Assembly: GCA_934670115.1 (NCBI GenBank)
Contig: CAKUOV010000052.1
Location: 1 to 13,713 of the forward strand
Length of the DNA: 13,713 bases
Origin: an uncultured Eggerthellaceae bacterium
Lineage (GTDB): Bacteria; Actinomycetota; Coriobacteriia; Coriobacteriales; Eggerthellaceae
Reading direction: 5' to 3'
Shown here piece by piece: positions 7,498-13,713 of the stretch (within the stretch, counting starts at the first letter, position 1; each line of letters starts with the position of its first letter). The notes beneath the pieces are model-generated. The model had not been told where the DNA came from, ran no database searches, and saw nothing but the letters and a program-made list of their open reading frames with translations. A program made the position numbers and the translations under genes.

Positions 7498-7503
7498 AGT
7501 ATA
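7498..7503 (-). promoter_or_regulatory. Possible -10 box of the RM operon
   Basis: On the minus strand TATACT lies about 20 bp upstream of the methylase ATG, within a run reading TTGATATACTGATAAAAAA. There is no recognisable -35 hexamer at 17 bp, so this rests on the -10 match and location alone. Confidence 0.3.
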
Positions 7504-7531
7504 TCAAAGGGTCAGACCACTGGCGGCCATC

Positions 7532-7772
7532 AATATACAAAACGCTCGAAAGGGGCAGATTCAGATTCGCATCAAGGCGCACTTTGACACCACGGACGAT
7601 TCCGACGGCATCATCCACAAGACGTTCTCCTACTACGCTTCCGTCTCTGCATTTTTTTTCAAACGAGTTCACGGAGCGAAGCAAGCGGTTCGAGGATCGA
7701 CAGAAAGACCTTGAAGACCAGCTGCTGCCTATCCTGCATTCAAGGGATGAGAACCGATGCTGGCAGACTTGA
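7532..7772 (+). pseudogene. Probable coding remnant with frameshift at an 8-T run
   Basis: One plus-strand frame reads KAHFDTTDDSDGIIHKTFSY until a run of eight Ts at 7652-7659. After the run a shifted frame reads NEFTERSKRFEDRQKDLEDQ with coiled-coil character and ends at TGA 7770-7772. Neither part has a credible start. The pattern suggests the C-terminal part of a decayed gene. I do not recognise it, and a 62-aa minus-strand frame over 7496-7684 is an alternative reading. Confidence 0.3.
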
Positions 7773-7833
7773 TAATTAACTCGGAAGAGTTACATCGGCT
7801 TACATCCCGCCGAGGGACGACGGCAAGAACAGA

Positions 7834-7932
7834 GGCGAGGATGAAACGAGGAGAATAGAGGGCAAGAACGGGGCGAAGAAGGGGGAGCCCGCATCGAAAC
7901 ACAAAGCGGCAAAGCGATTCGCACATATCAAA
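7834..7932. repeat. 99-bp direct repeat, right copy
   Basis: Second copy of 4908-5006, same orientation, one difference (G at 7871). The two copies are 2926 bp apart start to start and bracket the AbiEi-like remnant, the RM module and the right-hand debris. Sequence before 7834 and after 7932 is unrelated to the flanks of the left copy. Confidence 0.9.
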
Positions 7933-7969
7933 ACTGCATACAACCTCAAGCGCACACCAACTAACGCAC

Positions 7970-8001
7970 CAACGCATTGTTTCACGGGAAACAATGCGTT
8001 G
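7970..8001. promoter_or_regulatory. 32-bp palindrome containing a near-parS sequence
   Basis: Perfect 14-bp arms (7970-7983 and 7988-8001) surround ACGG. The central 16 bp at 7978-7993, TGTTTCACGGGAAACA, differs from the bacterial parS consensus TGTTTCACGTGAAACA at one base. No T-run follows on either strand, so it is not a standard terminator. A ParB- or Noc-family binding site is plausible; a dimeric-repressor operator for the gene at 8166 is the other main possibility. Confidence 0.45.
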
Positions 8002-8165
8002 TCTATGGCAGAACAGCTGATTTATTGTCCCGCCCACCAGGGAATACGATAGAATAGATTTTGTATGCGCGCGCAGGGGTAAACGCCTTTACTACCGCAG
8101 CGCCAACTAAACCGACAACAATTACGCGCCTGCGCACCCGCTGAAAATCAGCAGAAAGGCAGCTC

Positions 8166-9080
8166 TTGCACCGCTTCCGCTACATTGCCGCATTAACCTT
8201 TGCGTTGCTTCTCCTTTCTTTTTGCCTGTGCTCTTGCGGCAACGCGAAAGCAGCAGTCGCGGGGAAAGACGGCAGCGGCTACGACATCCCCGACATACGC
8301 GCAACCGTGTTTGATCAGGCAGAAGCTACAAGCGCGCGAGGCTGCGCAATTGACGCAAGCAATGCCGCCGCTGGATACATTTGCGCGCAGACAACCAGCG
8401 CAAGTCCCTTGAAGTTCCAAGTGCTTTGCAATGGCAACAGCTACAACTACGACATGCCCAACGACGGAACGACCGAGGCCTTCCCTTTGAACATGGGAGA
8501 TGGCACGTACACCTTGCGCGTCATGCAGAAAATCGAAGGCAACAACTACGTTCAGCTGTTCTCGACGCAGGTTGACGTGCAGCTAAACTCTGAATTTGAG
8601 CCGTTTTTGAACCCGAGCATCTACTGCGATTTCAGCTCGGAAAGTGATTGCGTGAAGAAAGCACGCGAGCTAGCGGCGGGAGCAAAAGACCAGGCTGCAG
8701 CGGCGGAAGCCATTTATGGCTGGATCGTGGACAACATCACGTATGACACCGAAAAAGCAGCTCAAATGCAAAACGCCACGGGATATTTGCCCGACCCCGA
8801 TGAAACGTTTCATACGAAATCGGGCATCTGCTTTGACTACGCTTCGCTTGCGGCAGCCATGCTGCGCAGCGTGGGGATTCCCACGAAAATCGTGACAGGA
8901 TACGTAGCCGATCAATCTATTTATCACGCCTGGAATATGGTGTATATGCAGGACAAATGGGTGAACGTGAGTTTCACGGCGCCCGAAGGAGAATGGACGC
9001 GCATTGATACAACGTTCGCTGCTTCGGGGCCGCAAGTCGTGGGTGGAAAAGACGATTACGTGGATAGGTTCACCTACTAG
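8166..9080 (+). CDS. Transglutaminase-like lipoprotein
   Basis: 304 aa. The start is TTG at 8166 (AGAAAGG about 6 nt upstream); no in-frame ATG occurs before the signal peptide ends. The N-terminus is a lipoprotein signal: hydrophobic ALTFALLLLSF, then LCSC with Cys24 the likely lipidated residue. Residues about 40-150 are a beta-rich domain. Residues about 178-290 are a transglutaminase-like core with the catalytic triad visible: Cys222 in KSGICFDYA, His254 in YHAWN and Asp281 in RIDTTF. Such bacterial proteins act outside the membrane as cysteine peptidases or crosslinking/peptide-modifying enzymes; the substrate is unknown. It lies 106 bp upstream of the pilus operon on the same strand, so a role in the envelope or pilus is possible, but the TATAAT between them suggests separate transcription. 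Confidence 0.85.
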   Translation: MHRFRYIAALTFALLLLSFCLCSCGNAKAAVAGKDGSGYDIPDIRATVFDQAEATSARGCAIDASNAAAGYICAQTTSASPLKFQVLCNGNSYNYDMPNDGTTEAFPLNMGDGTYTLRVMQKIEGNNYVQLFSTQVDVQLNSEFEPFLNPSIYCDFSSESDCVKKARELAAGAKDQAAAAEAIYGWIVDNITYDTEKAAQMQNATGYLPDPDETFHTKSGICFDYASLAAAMLRSVGIPTKIVTGYVADQSIYHAWNMVYMQDKWVNVSFTAPEGEWTRIDTTFAASGPQVVGGKDDYVDRFTY

Positions 9081-9103
9081 TGCGTAGAAAACGATAGAGA
9101 CGG

Positions 9104-9109
9104 TATAAT
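9104..9109 (+). promoter_or_regulatory. -10 box of the pilus operon promoter
   Basis: A perfect TATAAT lies 78 bp upstream of the pilC-like ATG in the only gap before the operon. The -35 position (about 9081-9086, TGCGTA) is weak. Transcription would start near 9116. Confidence 0.45.
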
Positions 9110-9186
9110 AGAAAGTTGACCAGCGCCAAGACAGCAAAGCCAAAAGGCACAAACAGCCGCCAAAGCGCAAAGAAGAGGAGAAACGC

Positions 9187-10239
9187 ATGAGCCAGAAAAT
9201 GCTCGAAAGCAGCGCCATCAGCACATTTTGCGATAGCGTTGCCGCCATGTTCTCTGCGGGCATTCAGGTTGATGAGGCGTTGAGCATCTTAAGTGAAAGC
9301 TCCGCCGATAAACGGTTCGTTTATGTTTGCGCGCAGGCACACCGCTCGGTTGCTGCCGGTGAGTCGCTTTCCGAGGCGCTTGAGCAAACAGGCGCATTCC
9401 CGTCGCACGTGGTGGGCTCTTTAAGTGCGGGCGAAGAATCGGGCCGGGTGGAAGAAGTGCTGCGTGGCCTGGCTCTTTACTACAACGAAGAAGCGCGCTT
9501 GTTCGCGAAGGTGCGCCAGTCCATTAGCTATCCGGCTATCCTCTTCTGCATTATGGCGGTCATTATCGCGTTCGCTATTGTGGTAGTGCTTCCCGTGTTC
9601 GCCGACGTGTACGCAGGTTTTGCCGGCAGTTTGACCGCCGGATCCTTCAGCTCGCTGAACGTTTCCGTGGCGGTAGGCTGGGTTGCCCTTGCGGTGACCA
9701 TCGTATGCGCAGTGCTGTGCATTGCCGGCAGCATTTTGGCACGCAACGAAAACGGTCGCATGCGCCTGATCAGGTTCTTTGAGGGAATGCCCCTTACGCG
9801 CAAGGCAATGTATCAGCTGGCGCTAAGCCGGTTTACCTCGGCGTTTTCCACGTATCTTTCCGCAGGCACGAACGTCGATGCCGCCATGGAATATTCCATG
9901 GCGCTGGTTGAGCACCGCGGACTACGCGCCAAGCTGAAGCAAACATGGCGCTTTATGATTGACCCGAACAATCCGCGAAGCCTGCAACAGGCGATATTCG
10001 AAAACAACGTGTTCGGAACGGCGTATTCGCGCATGCTGACCATTGGTGCCGCCAGCGGCAACTTGGTCGAAGTGCTCAGCTCGCTTTCCGACATTTTCTT
10101 CGACGATGCCGTAGACCAAATCGATCGCACCATCGACAACATTGAACCTATTATGGCGGCATTCATGACCATTGCCGTAGGCGCCACGCTGATTGCCGTA
10201 ATGCTGCCGCTGATTGGCATCATGGGTTCGCTGGGATAG
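9187..10239 (+). CDS. pilC: PilC/GspF-family type IV pilus inner-membrane platform protein
   Basis: 350 aa, ATG 9187 with GAGGAG 6 nt upstream. Two GspF domains are visible. The first, about 12-137, has the SAGEESGRVEEVL motif and RQSISYPAILF entering the first membrane segment (about 116-140). The second, about 213-342, has IGAASGNLVEVL and NIEPIMAAFM leading into the last membrane segment (about 322-345). A middle membrane segment is at about 160-182. PilC/GspF sits in the inner membrane and couples the cytoplasmic motor ATPases to pilin assembly. The protein is roughly 50 residues shorter than typical PilC, lacking the usual N-terminal extension before the first GspF domain. It heads an operon of pilin-like genes and a PilT-type ATPase. 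Confidence 0.92.
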   Translation: MSQKMLESSAISTFCDSVAAMFSAGIQVDEALSILSESSADKRFVYVCAQAHRSVAAGESLSEALEQTGAFPSHVVGSLSAGEESGRVEEVLRGLALYYNEEARLFAKVRQSISYPAILFCIMAVIIAFAIVVVLPVFADVYAGFAGSLTAGSFSSLNVSVAVGWVALAVTIVCAVLCIAGSILARNENGRMRLIRFFEGMPLTRKAMYQLALSRFTSAFSTYLSAGTNVDAAMEYSMALVEHRGLRAKLKQTWRFMIDPNNPRSLQQAIFENNVFGTAYSRMLTIGAASGNLVEVLSSLSDIFFDDAVDQIDRTIDNIEPIMAAFMTIAVGATLIAVMLPLIGIMGSLG

Positions 10240-10254
10240 CGCAAGGGCACGCAT

Positions 10255-10593
10255 ATGGCATTGGCAATTTACAAAGAACGGGCGCATGAACAGGCGAAAC
10301 GCCGTAGATTTCTGCGAGATGTTTTGCCGTGGCTTATTATTATCGCGCTCATTTTCGGCGTGTTTTGCTTCCGCACCGTATCTAGCAACATGCGCGAGCA
10401 AGGCGTTTTATCCATTCGCACCAGTATTTTGGAAGCCGCCGAGCAGTGCTACGCTATCGAGGGCGCCTATCCGCCTTCGCTTGATCACCTGAAAGAACAA
10501 TACGGCATTCGCTACAACGAAAACGATTACCTGGTGAATTACAACGTTTTCGCAGCAAATATCCAGCCCACAGTTACGGTGACACTGCGATGA
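10255..10593 (+). CDS. Small pilin-like single-TM protein
   Basis: 112 aa, ATG 10255, 15 bp after pilC, with a weak AAGGG upstream. A basic N-terminus (KERAHEQAKRRR) is followed by one membrane helix (about 24-40). A short outer domain then contains ILEAAEQCYAIEGAYPPSL, a pattern shared with pilins and pseudopilins (helix, then a YP turn). There is no G|FTLIE-type prepilin cleavage site. Its end overlaps the next start by 4 nt (ATGA), implying translational coupling. Likely a minor pilin or assembly subunit; function inferred mainly from the operon. Confidence 0.7.
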   Translation: MALAIYKERAHEQAKRRRFLRDVLPWLIIIALIFGVFCFRTVSSNMREQGVLSIRTSILEAAEQCYAIEGAYPPSLDHLKEQYGIRYNENDYLVNYNVFAANIQPTVTVTLR

Positions 10594-11315
10594 ACGACGC
10601 GTTGAGAACATACCAATCAGAAACCGCGCGCCAGGCGCAGCAACAACAGCGGACACAGGTGAGCGCGGCGGCATCGCATGATGGCCGAGCTGATCACATG
10701 GGACAGTATTTCACGTTAGTGCTGTTCGGAGCGTTTGTGGTGTTGTTGCTTTTGGGTCTGTGGATGGGAACAGTCGCGTTTCGCACTATCACCGTCATGC
10801 AGGATGCTACCGACGACGCGCGTCTGGCGCTTACGTCCCTGCAAAACCGCGTGCGGTCGTTTGACCAGGCAGATTCATTTGGCACCGGCCAAGGTCCGGA
10901 AGGTCCCGCCATTGTGTTCACCTACAAGCTGGAAGCCGGCGACTACGAGACGCGCCTGTACCTGTACCAGGGCGCGCTTGTTCAGGAACTCGCATTTTCC
11001 ACCGATCCGTATTTGCCCATGACAGCCACGAAAATCGTTGAAACGTCTACGTTCGCGTTCACCTGCGAAGACGGCCTGCTTAGCGTGACATGCGACCAGG
11101 GAACCGTTGATGTTGCACTGCGTAGCGAAGTCCTGACCAGCTCAAACGCTGGGGATGGCAGCGCTGCCGATGCTGAAGCCGAAGTAGAAGGCGGCAAGGA
11201 CGATTCGGGTACTGCAGACGGCACGGACAGCGCGGAGCCGGGGGCAACGAGCGCGGTTAACGCAAACAGCAACGCAACGCGCACGACCGCTTTGGCGGCA
11301 AAGGGAGGTGCGTAA
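10590..11315 (+). CDS. DUF4860-like pilin-operon protein
   Basis: 241 aa. A cytoplasmic Gln/Ala-rich N-terminus of about 38 residues is followed by HMGQYFTLVLFGAFVVLLL, the membrane helix (about 41-63). The outer domain (about 65-180) contains ATDDARLALTSLQNRVRSFD, VFTYKLEAGDYETRLYLYQ and ALVQELAF. This resembles the DUF4860 family found in type IV pilus loci of Firmicutes and Coriobacteriia. Residues from about 185 are low-complexity Ala/Asp/Glu/Ser, a disordered tail. It starts inside the previous stop codon and its TAA overlaps the next ATG by one base. Probably a minor pilin; exact role unknown. Confidence 0.7.
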   Translation: MNDALRTYQSETARQAQQQQRTQVSAAASHDGRADHMGQYFTLVLFGAFVVLLLLGLWMGTVAFRTITVMQDATDDARLALTSLQNRVRSFDQADSFGTGQGPEGPAIVFTYKLEAGDYETRLYLYQGALVQELAFSTDPYLPMTATKIVETSTFAFTCEDGLLSVTCDQGTVDVALRSEVLTSSNAGDGSAADAEAEVEGGKDDSGTADGTDSAEPGATSAVNANSNATRTTALAAKGGA

Positions 11316-11926
11316 TGGATCCTCGAACTCCTTCGGGACGCATGCCTTCCCCAAACAACCTTATCTCGCAGTCTCTGCGACGCAACCGAAAAGGCGCGTG
11401 GCGCGGAACAGCGCTTATCGTTGAAATTCTGGTCATCCTCGTGGTGGTCGTTGCTTGTTTGACCGTTTTCGTCAAGCTGTTCAGCTACGCGTACACCAGC
11501 AACGCTTACGACCAGCATCGCGCCCACGCCATCACGCTTGCCACGAACCAAGCGGAGCGTTTTGCCGCGGACACTTCGCCCGCAACGGGCACATTCACGC
11601 AGGACGAAGGAAAATACACAACCACCTGGACTATTACGGCTGAACCGACCGAGCGCGGAACGCTCTACTCTGCCACTATCTCGGTTTCCTATACCGACCA
11701 GGAGCTTTACACGCTGAGCACCGCAAGTTACGTGAGCACGGCGCCGGCAGCCGCGACAACGGGCACGGCGGATGAAGCAGCCGAGGCAGATGAAACCGCA
11801 GACGAAAGCGCCGGTGATTCCGACAGAATGGGCAGCAAGAGCGACAAGAGCGAAAACAGCAGCGGCGTCGCTGCTGCAAACAGCACCTCCACCACAGGAG
11901 CGTCCCTTCTGACAGGAGGTGAATAG
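11315..11926 (+). CDS. Pseudopilin-like protein with disordered acidic tail
   Basis: 203 aa; ATG 11315 shares one base with the previous TAA, and GGGAGGTG lies just upstream. Residues 31-50 read GTALIVEILVILVVVVACLT, close to a type III (prepilin) hydrophobic segment, but the Glu is at +6 counted after Gly31 (or +5 if cleavage follows Thr32). The N-terminal part before it (30 residues) is long for a prepilin leader. The outer part has helix YDQHRAHAITLATNQAERF and beta stretches TYTTT-like around 100-140. From about 145 on it is Ala/Asp/Ser-rich and probably disordered. Likely a minor pilin; processing by prepilin peptidase is uncertain. Confidence 0.7.
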   Translation: MDPRTPSGRMPSPNNLISQSLRRNRKGAWRGTALIVEILVILVVVVACLTVFVKLFSYAYTSNAYDQHRAHAITLATNQAERFAADTSPATGTFTQDEGKYTTTWTITAEPTERGTLYSATISVSYTDQELYTLSTASYVSTAPAAATTGTADEAAEADETADESAGDSDRMGSKSDKSENSSGVAAANSTSTTGASLLTGGE

Positions 11927-11927
11927 C

Positions 11928-12392
11928 ATGGCAAAGCATACCCGAAAGCTTGCGGGCATCCGCATTGGACCTATTACCATCTTGGTATTCGTCATCACGC
12001 TGTGCATTGCCGTGCTAGCAACGCTTTCGGTTACCACCGCGCGCGCGAATACTGCCTCGACCGAGCGGCAAATTTCGTTTACCAACGATGTATACGCGAA
12101 CGAAACCGCAGCTCAAACCATGCTTTCCCTGGTTGATACCGCACTAGCAAACGGAACAGACGAGGTACTGACGAACTTGAGCGCCATCGAGAAAGAAACG
12201 CAAACGATGGCAAGCCCGGGCAGTGCAACGGTGACGCTTTCAGGGAACACGCTGAACGCATTGTTCGAATCAGATTCCGGACGCCAACTTATCGTTGAAC
12301 TGAAGCTTTCCGAATCAACATATGAAATTGTAAAGTGGAAAACCGCTATGAACTGGAAAGAAGAGAGCAACGAAAAGCTCTGGGCAGGTTAG
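11928..12392 (+). CDS. Small membrane-anchored pilin-operon protein
   Basis: 154 aa. ATG 11928 is preferred over an in-frame GTG at 11919 because the GTG lies within the strong AGGAGGTG ribosome site. The gene starts one base after the preceding stop. One membrane helix (about 15-36, IGPITILVFVITLCIAVLA) follows a short basic N-terminus. The outer domain has a helix with QISFTNDVYANETAAQTML and a beta region ending in ELKLSESTYEIVKW. There is no prepilin motif with Glu5. Its likeness to families is not clear to me; the operon suggests a pilin-like or assembly role. Confidence 0.68.
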   Translation: MAKHTRKLAGIRIGPITILVFVITLCIAVLATLSVTTARANTASTERQISFTNDVYANETAAQTMLSLVDTALANGTDEVLTNLSAIEKETQTMASPGSATVTLSGNTLNALFESDSGRQLIVELKLSESTYEIVKWKTAMNWKEESNEKLWAG

Positions 12393-12507
12393 CCGGGGCG
12401 CGCAAGACGCCAACCCAAGAAAGAAACAAACGGGACAACCCGAAAACATGCGCAAACGCGCCAAACCGATACAGCGAAGCGACGCAACGCGAACAGGAGA
12501 AACGAAC

Positions 12508-13581
12508 ATGGAATTGAAGTCATTTTTACAGCAAATGATCGACATCAAGGCATCCGATGTCTTCATCGTAGCAGGCCTTCCCATTTCCTACCGCTCAAAC
12601 GGGCGCCAAAGCCGCATGAACGCCGACCCGCTCACGCCTGAGCAAACGCTCGCATTCGTGAAAAGCGTGTATGCGCTGGCAGGACGCGATTGGAAGATTT
12701 TCGAAGAGAACCTGAACCACGACGACGACTTCTCCTTCGCGCTGCCCGGCGTAGGGCGTTTCCGTGCAAACATCTTCCGCCAGCGCGGCTCGCTTTCGGC
12801 TGTTATTCGCATTATCCCGTTCGGCCTACCCAACCCCCAGGAGTTCAACATTCCTGAAGAAGTGCTGCGCTGCAGCCGCTTCCAAAAGGGATTGGTGCTG
12901 GTCACCGGCCCGGCTGGTGCGGGTAAGTCCACCACACTTGCGTGCATCATCGACCGACTGAACCACGAGCGCGTGGGCCACATCATTACCATGGAAGACC
13001 CCATTGAATTCGCGCACAAGCACAATACGTGCATTGTGACGCAGCGCGAGATTCCTACCGACGTGGCAAGTTACGGCGAAGCGCTGCGTTCCGCCCTGCG
13101 CGAGGCCCCCGATATCATGCTTTTGGGCGAAATGCGCGATTATGAGACCATCAGCACCGCAATTACGGCGGCGGAAACGGCGCAGCTGCTCCTTTCCACG
13201 CTGCACACTACCAGCGCGGCGGGTACCATCGACCGTATCATCGATGTCTTCCCCGCCACCCAACAGCGCCAAATCCGCTTGCAGCTGGCTTCTTCACTGC
13301 AGGCTATTGTTTCGCAGCAGCTCATTCCCGCGCTTGATGGCGGCGTGATTCCCGCGTTCGAAATCATGTTCATTACGCCGGCAATTCGTAATCTGATCCG
13401 CGAGGAAAAAACGTACCAGATCGATAGCGCCATTGCATCGGGAAGCAGCCTAGGTATGCGCACCATGGATCAAAGCCTGTTTGACCTGGTAAAACAAGGG
13501 AAGGTTAGCAAGGAAACTGCACTTCAGTACAGCATTCACTACCAAGCGCTGAAAAAGCGCTTCGACGCCGAAGGCATGTAG
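12508..13581 (+). CDS. pilT: PilT/PilU-type pilus retraction ATPase
   Basis: 357 aa. ATG 12508 with AGGAG 8 nt upstream is chosen over an in-frame ATG at 12448 that lacks a ribosome site. The N-terminal domain has ASDVFIVAGLPISYRSNG, the PilT-type start. ATPase motifs are complete: Walker A GPAGAGKST (134-142, Lys140), Asp box TMEDPIE (161-167), Walker B DIMLLGEMRD with Glu208, and His box STLHTT with His233. AIRNLIRE (292-299) matches the PilT C-terminal signature needed for retraction. The hexamer would sit under PilC in the cytoplasm and power pilus retraction or twitching. It is last of the recognisable operon genes, 115 bp after the pilin-like gene. No PilB extension ATPase is in the window. 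Confidence 0.92.
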   Translation: MELKSFLQQMIDIKASDVFIVAGLPISYRSNGRQSRMNADPLTPEQTLAFVKSVYALAGRDWKIFEENLNHDDDFSFALPGVGRFRANIFRQRGSLSAVIRIIPFGLPNPQEFNIPEEVLRCSRFQKGLVLVTGPAGAGKSTTLACIIDRLNHERVGHIITMEDPIEFAHKHNTCIVTQREIPTDVASYGEALRSALREAPDIMLLGEMRDYETISTAITAAETAQLLLSTLHTTSAAGTIDRIIDVFPATQQRQIRLQLASSLQAIVSQQLIPALDGGVIPAFEIMFITPAIRNLIREEKTYQIDSAIASGSSLGMRTMDQSLFDLVKQGKVSKETALQYSIHYQALKKRFDAEGM

Positions 13582-13713
13582 ATCTCAGGAGTCACATACA
13601 GCACGCGCGAGCGCACACTGCTAGTAAAACTGGGCGGGGAAGGCGAAGCGAAGGCTGCGAAGCTTCTGAGCGAAACATTCCCCGCCTGGTTTGCACAGCA
13701 AGCAAGCTGGAAG
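13582..13713 (+). other. Possible start of another gene at the window edge
   Basis: After the pilT stop an AGGAG (13587-13591) is followed by an open frame without stop to the edge, reading TLLVKLGGEGEAKAAKLLSE and on. No ATG, GTG or TTG start is present close to the ribosome site. It may be the beginning of a further operon gene with an unusual start, or noise. Confidence 0.25.

Larger units (their letters stand above)
7478..8165. other. Gene-poor stretch between RM module and lipoprotein gene
   Basis: About 690 bp with no intact gene. It contains the RM promoter region, the frameshifted remnant, the right 99-bp repeat and the parS-like palindrome. TAGAAT at 8050-8055 is a possible -10 box for the lipoprotein gene, with TTGTCC 19 bp upstream as a poor -35. 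Confidence 0.5.

Noticed and set aside
7757..7858. 33-aa frame MLADLIINSEELHRLTS... running into the right repeat
   Set aside because: Too short, no ribosome site, ends inside the repeat; probably debris.
10982..12085. 367-aa minus-strand open frame across the pilin genes
   Set aside because: The plus-strand genes here have good ribosome sites, coupled starts and membrane helices; the antisense translation is low-complexity.
12448..12507. Upstream ATG extending PilT by 20 residues
   Set aside because: The extension has no family match and no ribosome site, whereas ATG 12508 has AGGAG at good spacing and aligns with PilT N-termini.
1..13713. CRISPR array, tRNA, rRNA or integrase gene
   Set aside because: No regularly spaced repeats, cloverleaf pattern, rRNA sequence or tyrosine/serine recombinase motif was seen on either strand.

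Overview
The window (13.7 kb, moderately GC-rich) looks like chromosome of an anaerobic actinomycete of the Coriobacteriia/Eggerthellaceae type. This is inferred from the mix of an InlB/Flg_new-repeat surface protein, a SARP-type regulator, an AbiEi-like fragment and a type IV pilus operon with a DUF4860-like pilin. No rRNA, tRNA or CRISPR array is visible, so the genus is not fixed.

Layout. (a) 1-4267, all minus strand: the N-terminal 716 residues of a large secreted repeat protein running off the left edge, a small 144-aa protein of unknown function just upstream of it, and a SARP/BTAD transcriptional regulator with a degenerate GGDEF-like tail and a palindromic candidate operator in its 5' region. 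(b) 4268-8165, a variable region: a likely bidirectional terminator, a 179-bp element with 26-bp inverted ends, gene debris (AbiEi-like antitoxin and unknown pieces), and an intact two-gene restriction-modification module (C5 cytosine methylase plus Eco29kI-like GIY-YIG endonuclease, minus strand). The debris and the module lie between two 99-bp direct repeats that differ at one base. A 32-bp palindrome carrying a near-parS sequence follows the right repeat. (c) 8166-13581, plus strand: a transglutaminase-like lipoprotein, then a compact operon with PilC/GspF, four small single-TM pilin-like proteins (three joined by 1-4 nt overlaps or near contact) and a PilT-type ATPase.

How the genes fit together. 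The right part encodes the inner-membrane platform, candidate pseudopilins and retraction motor of a type IV pilus. No PilB, prepilin peptidase or canonical prepilin is in the window, so these must lie elsewhere. The left part encodes surface display plus a regulator that could control it. The middle part is an acquired defence island whose long direct repeats could allow excision by homologous recombination. The strongest candidates for something undescribed are the repeat-bounded RM island, the parS/Noc-like palindrome beside it, the small inverted-repeat element, and the non-canonical pilin set.
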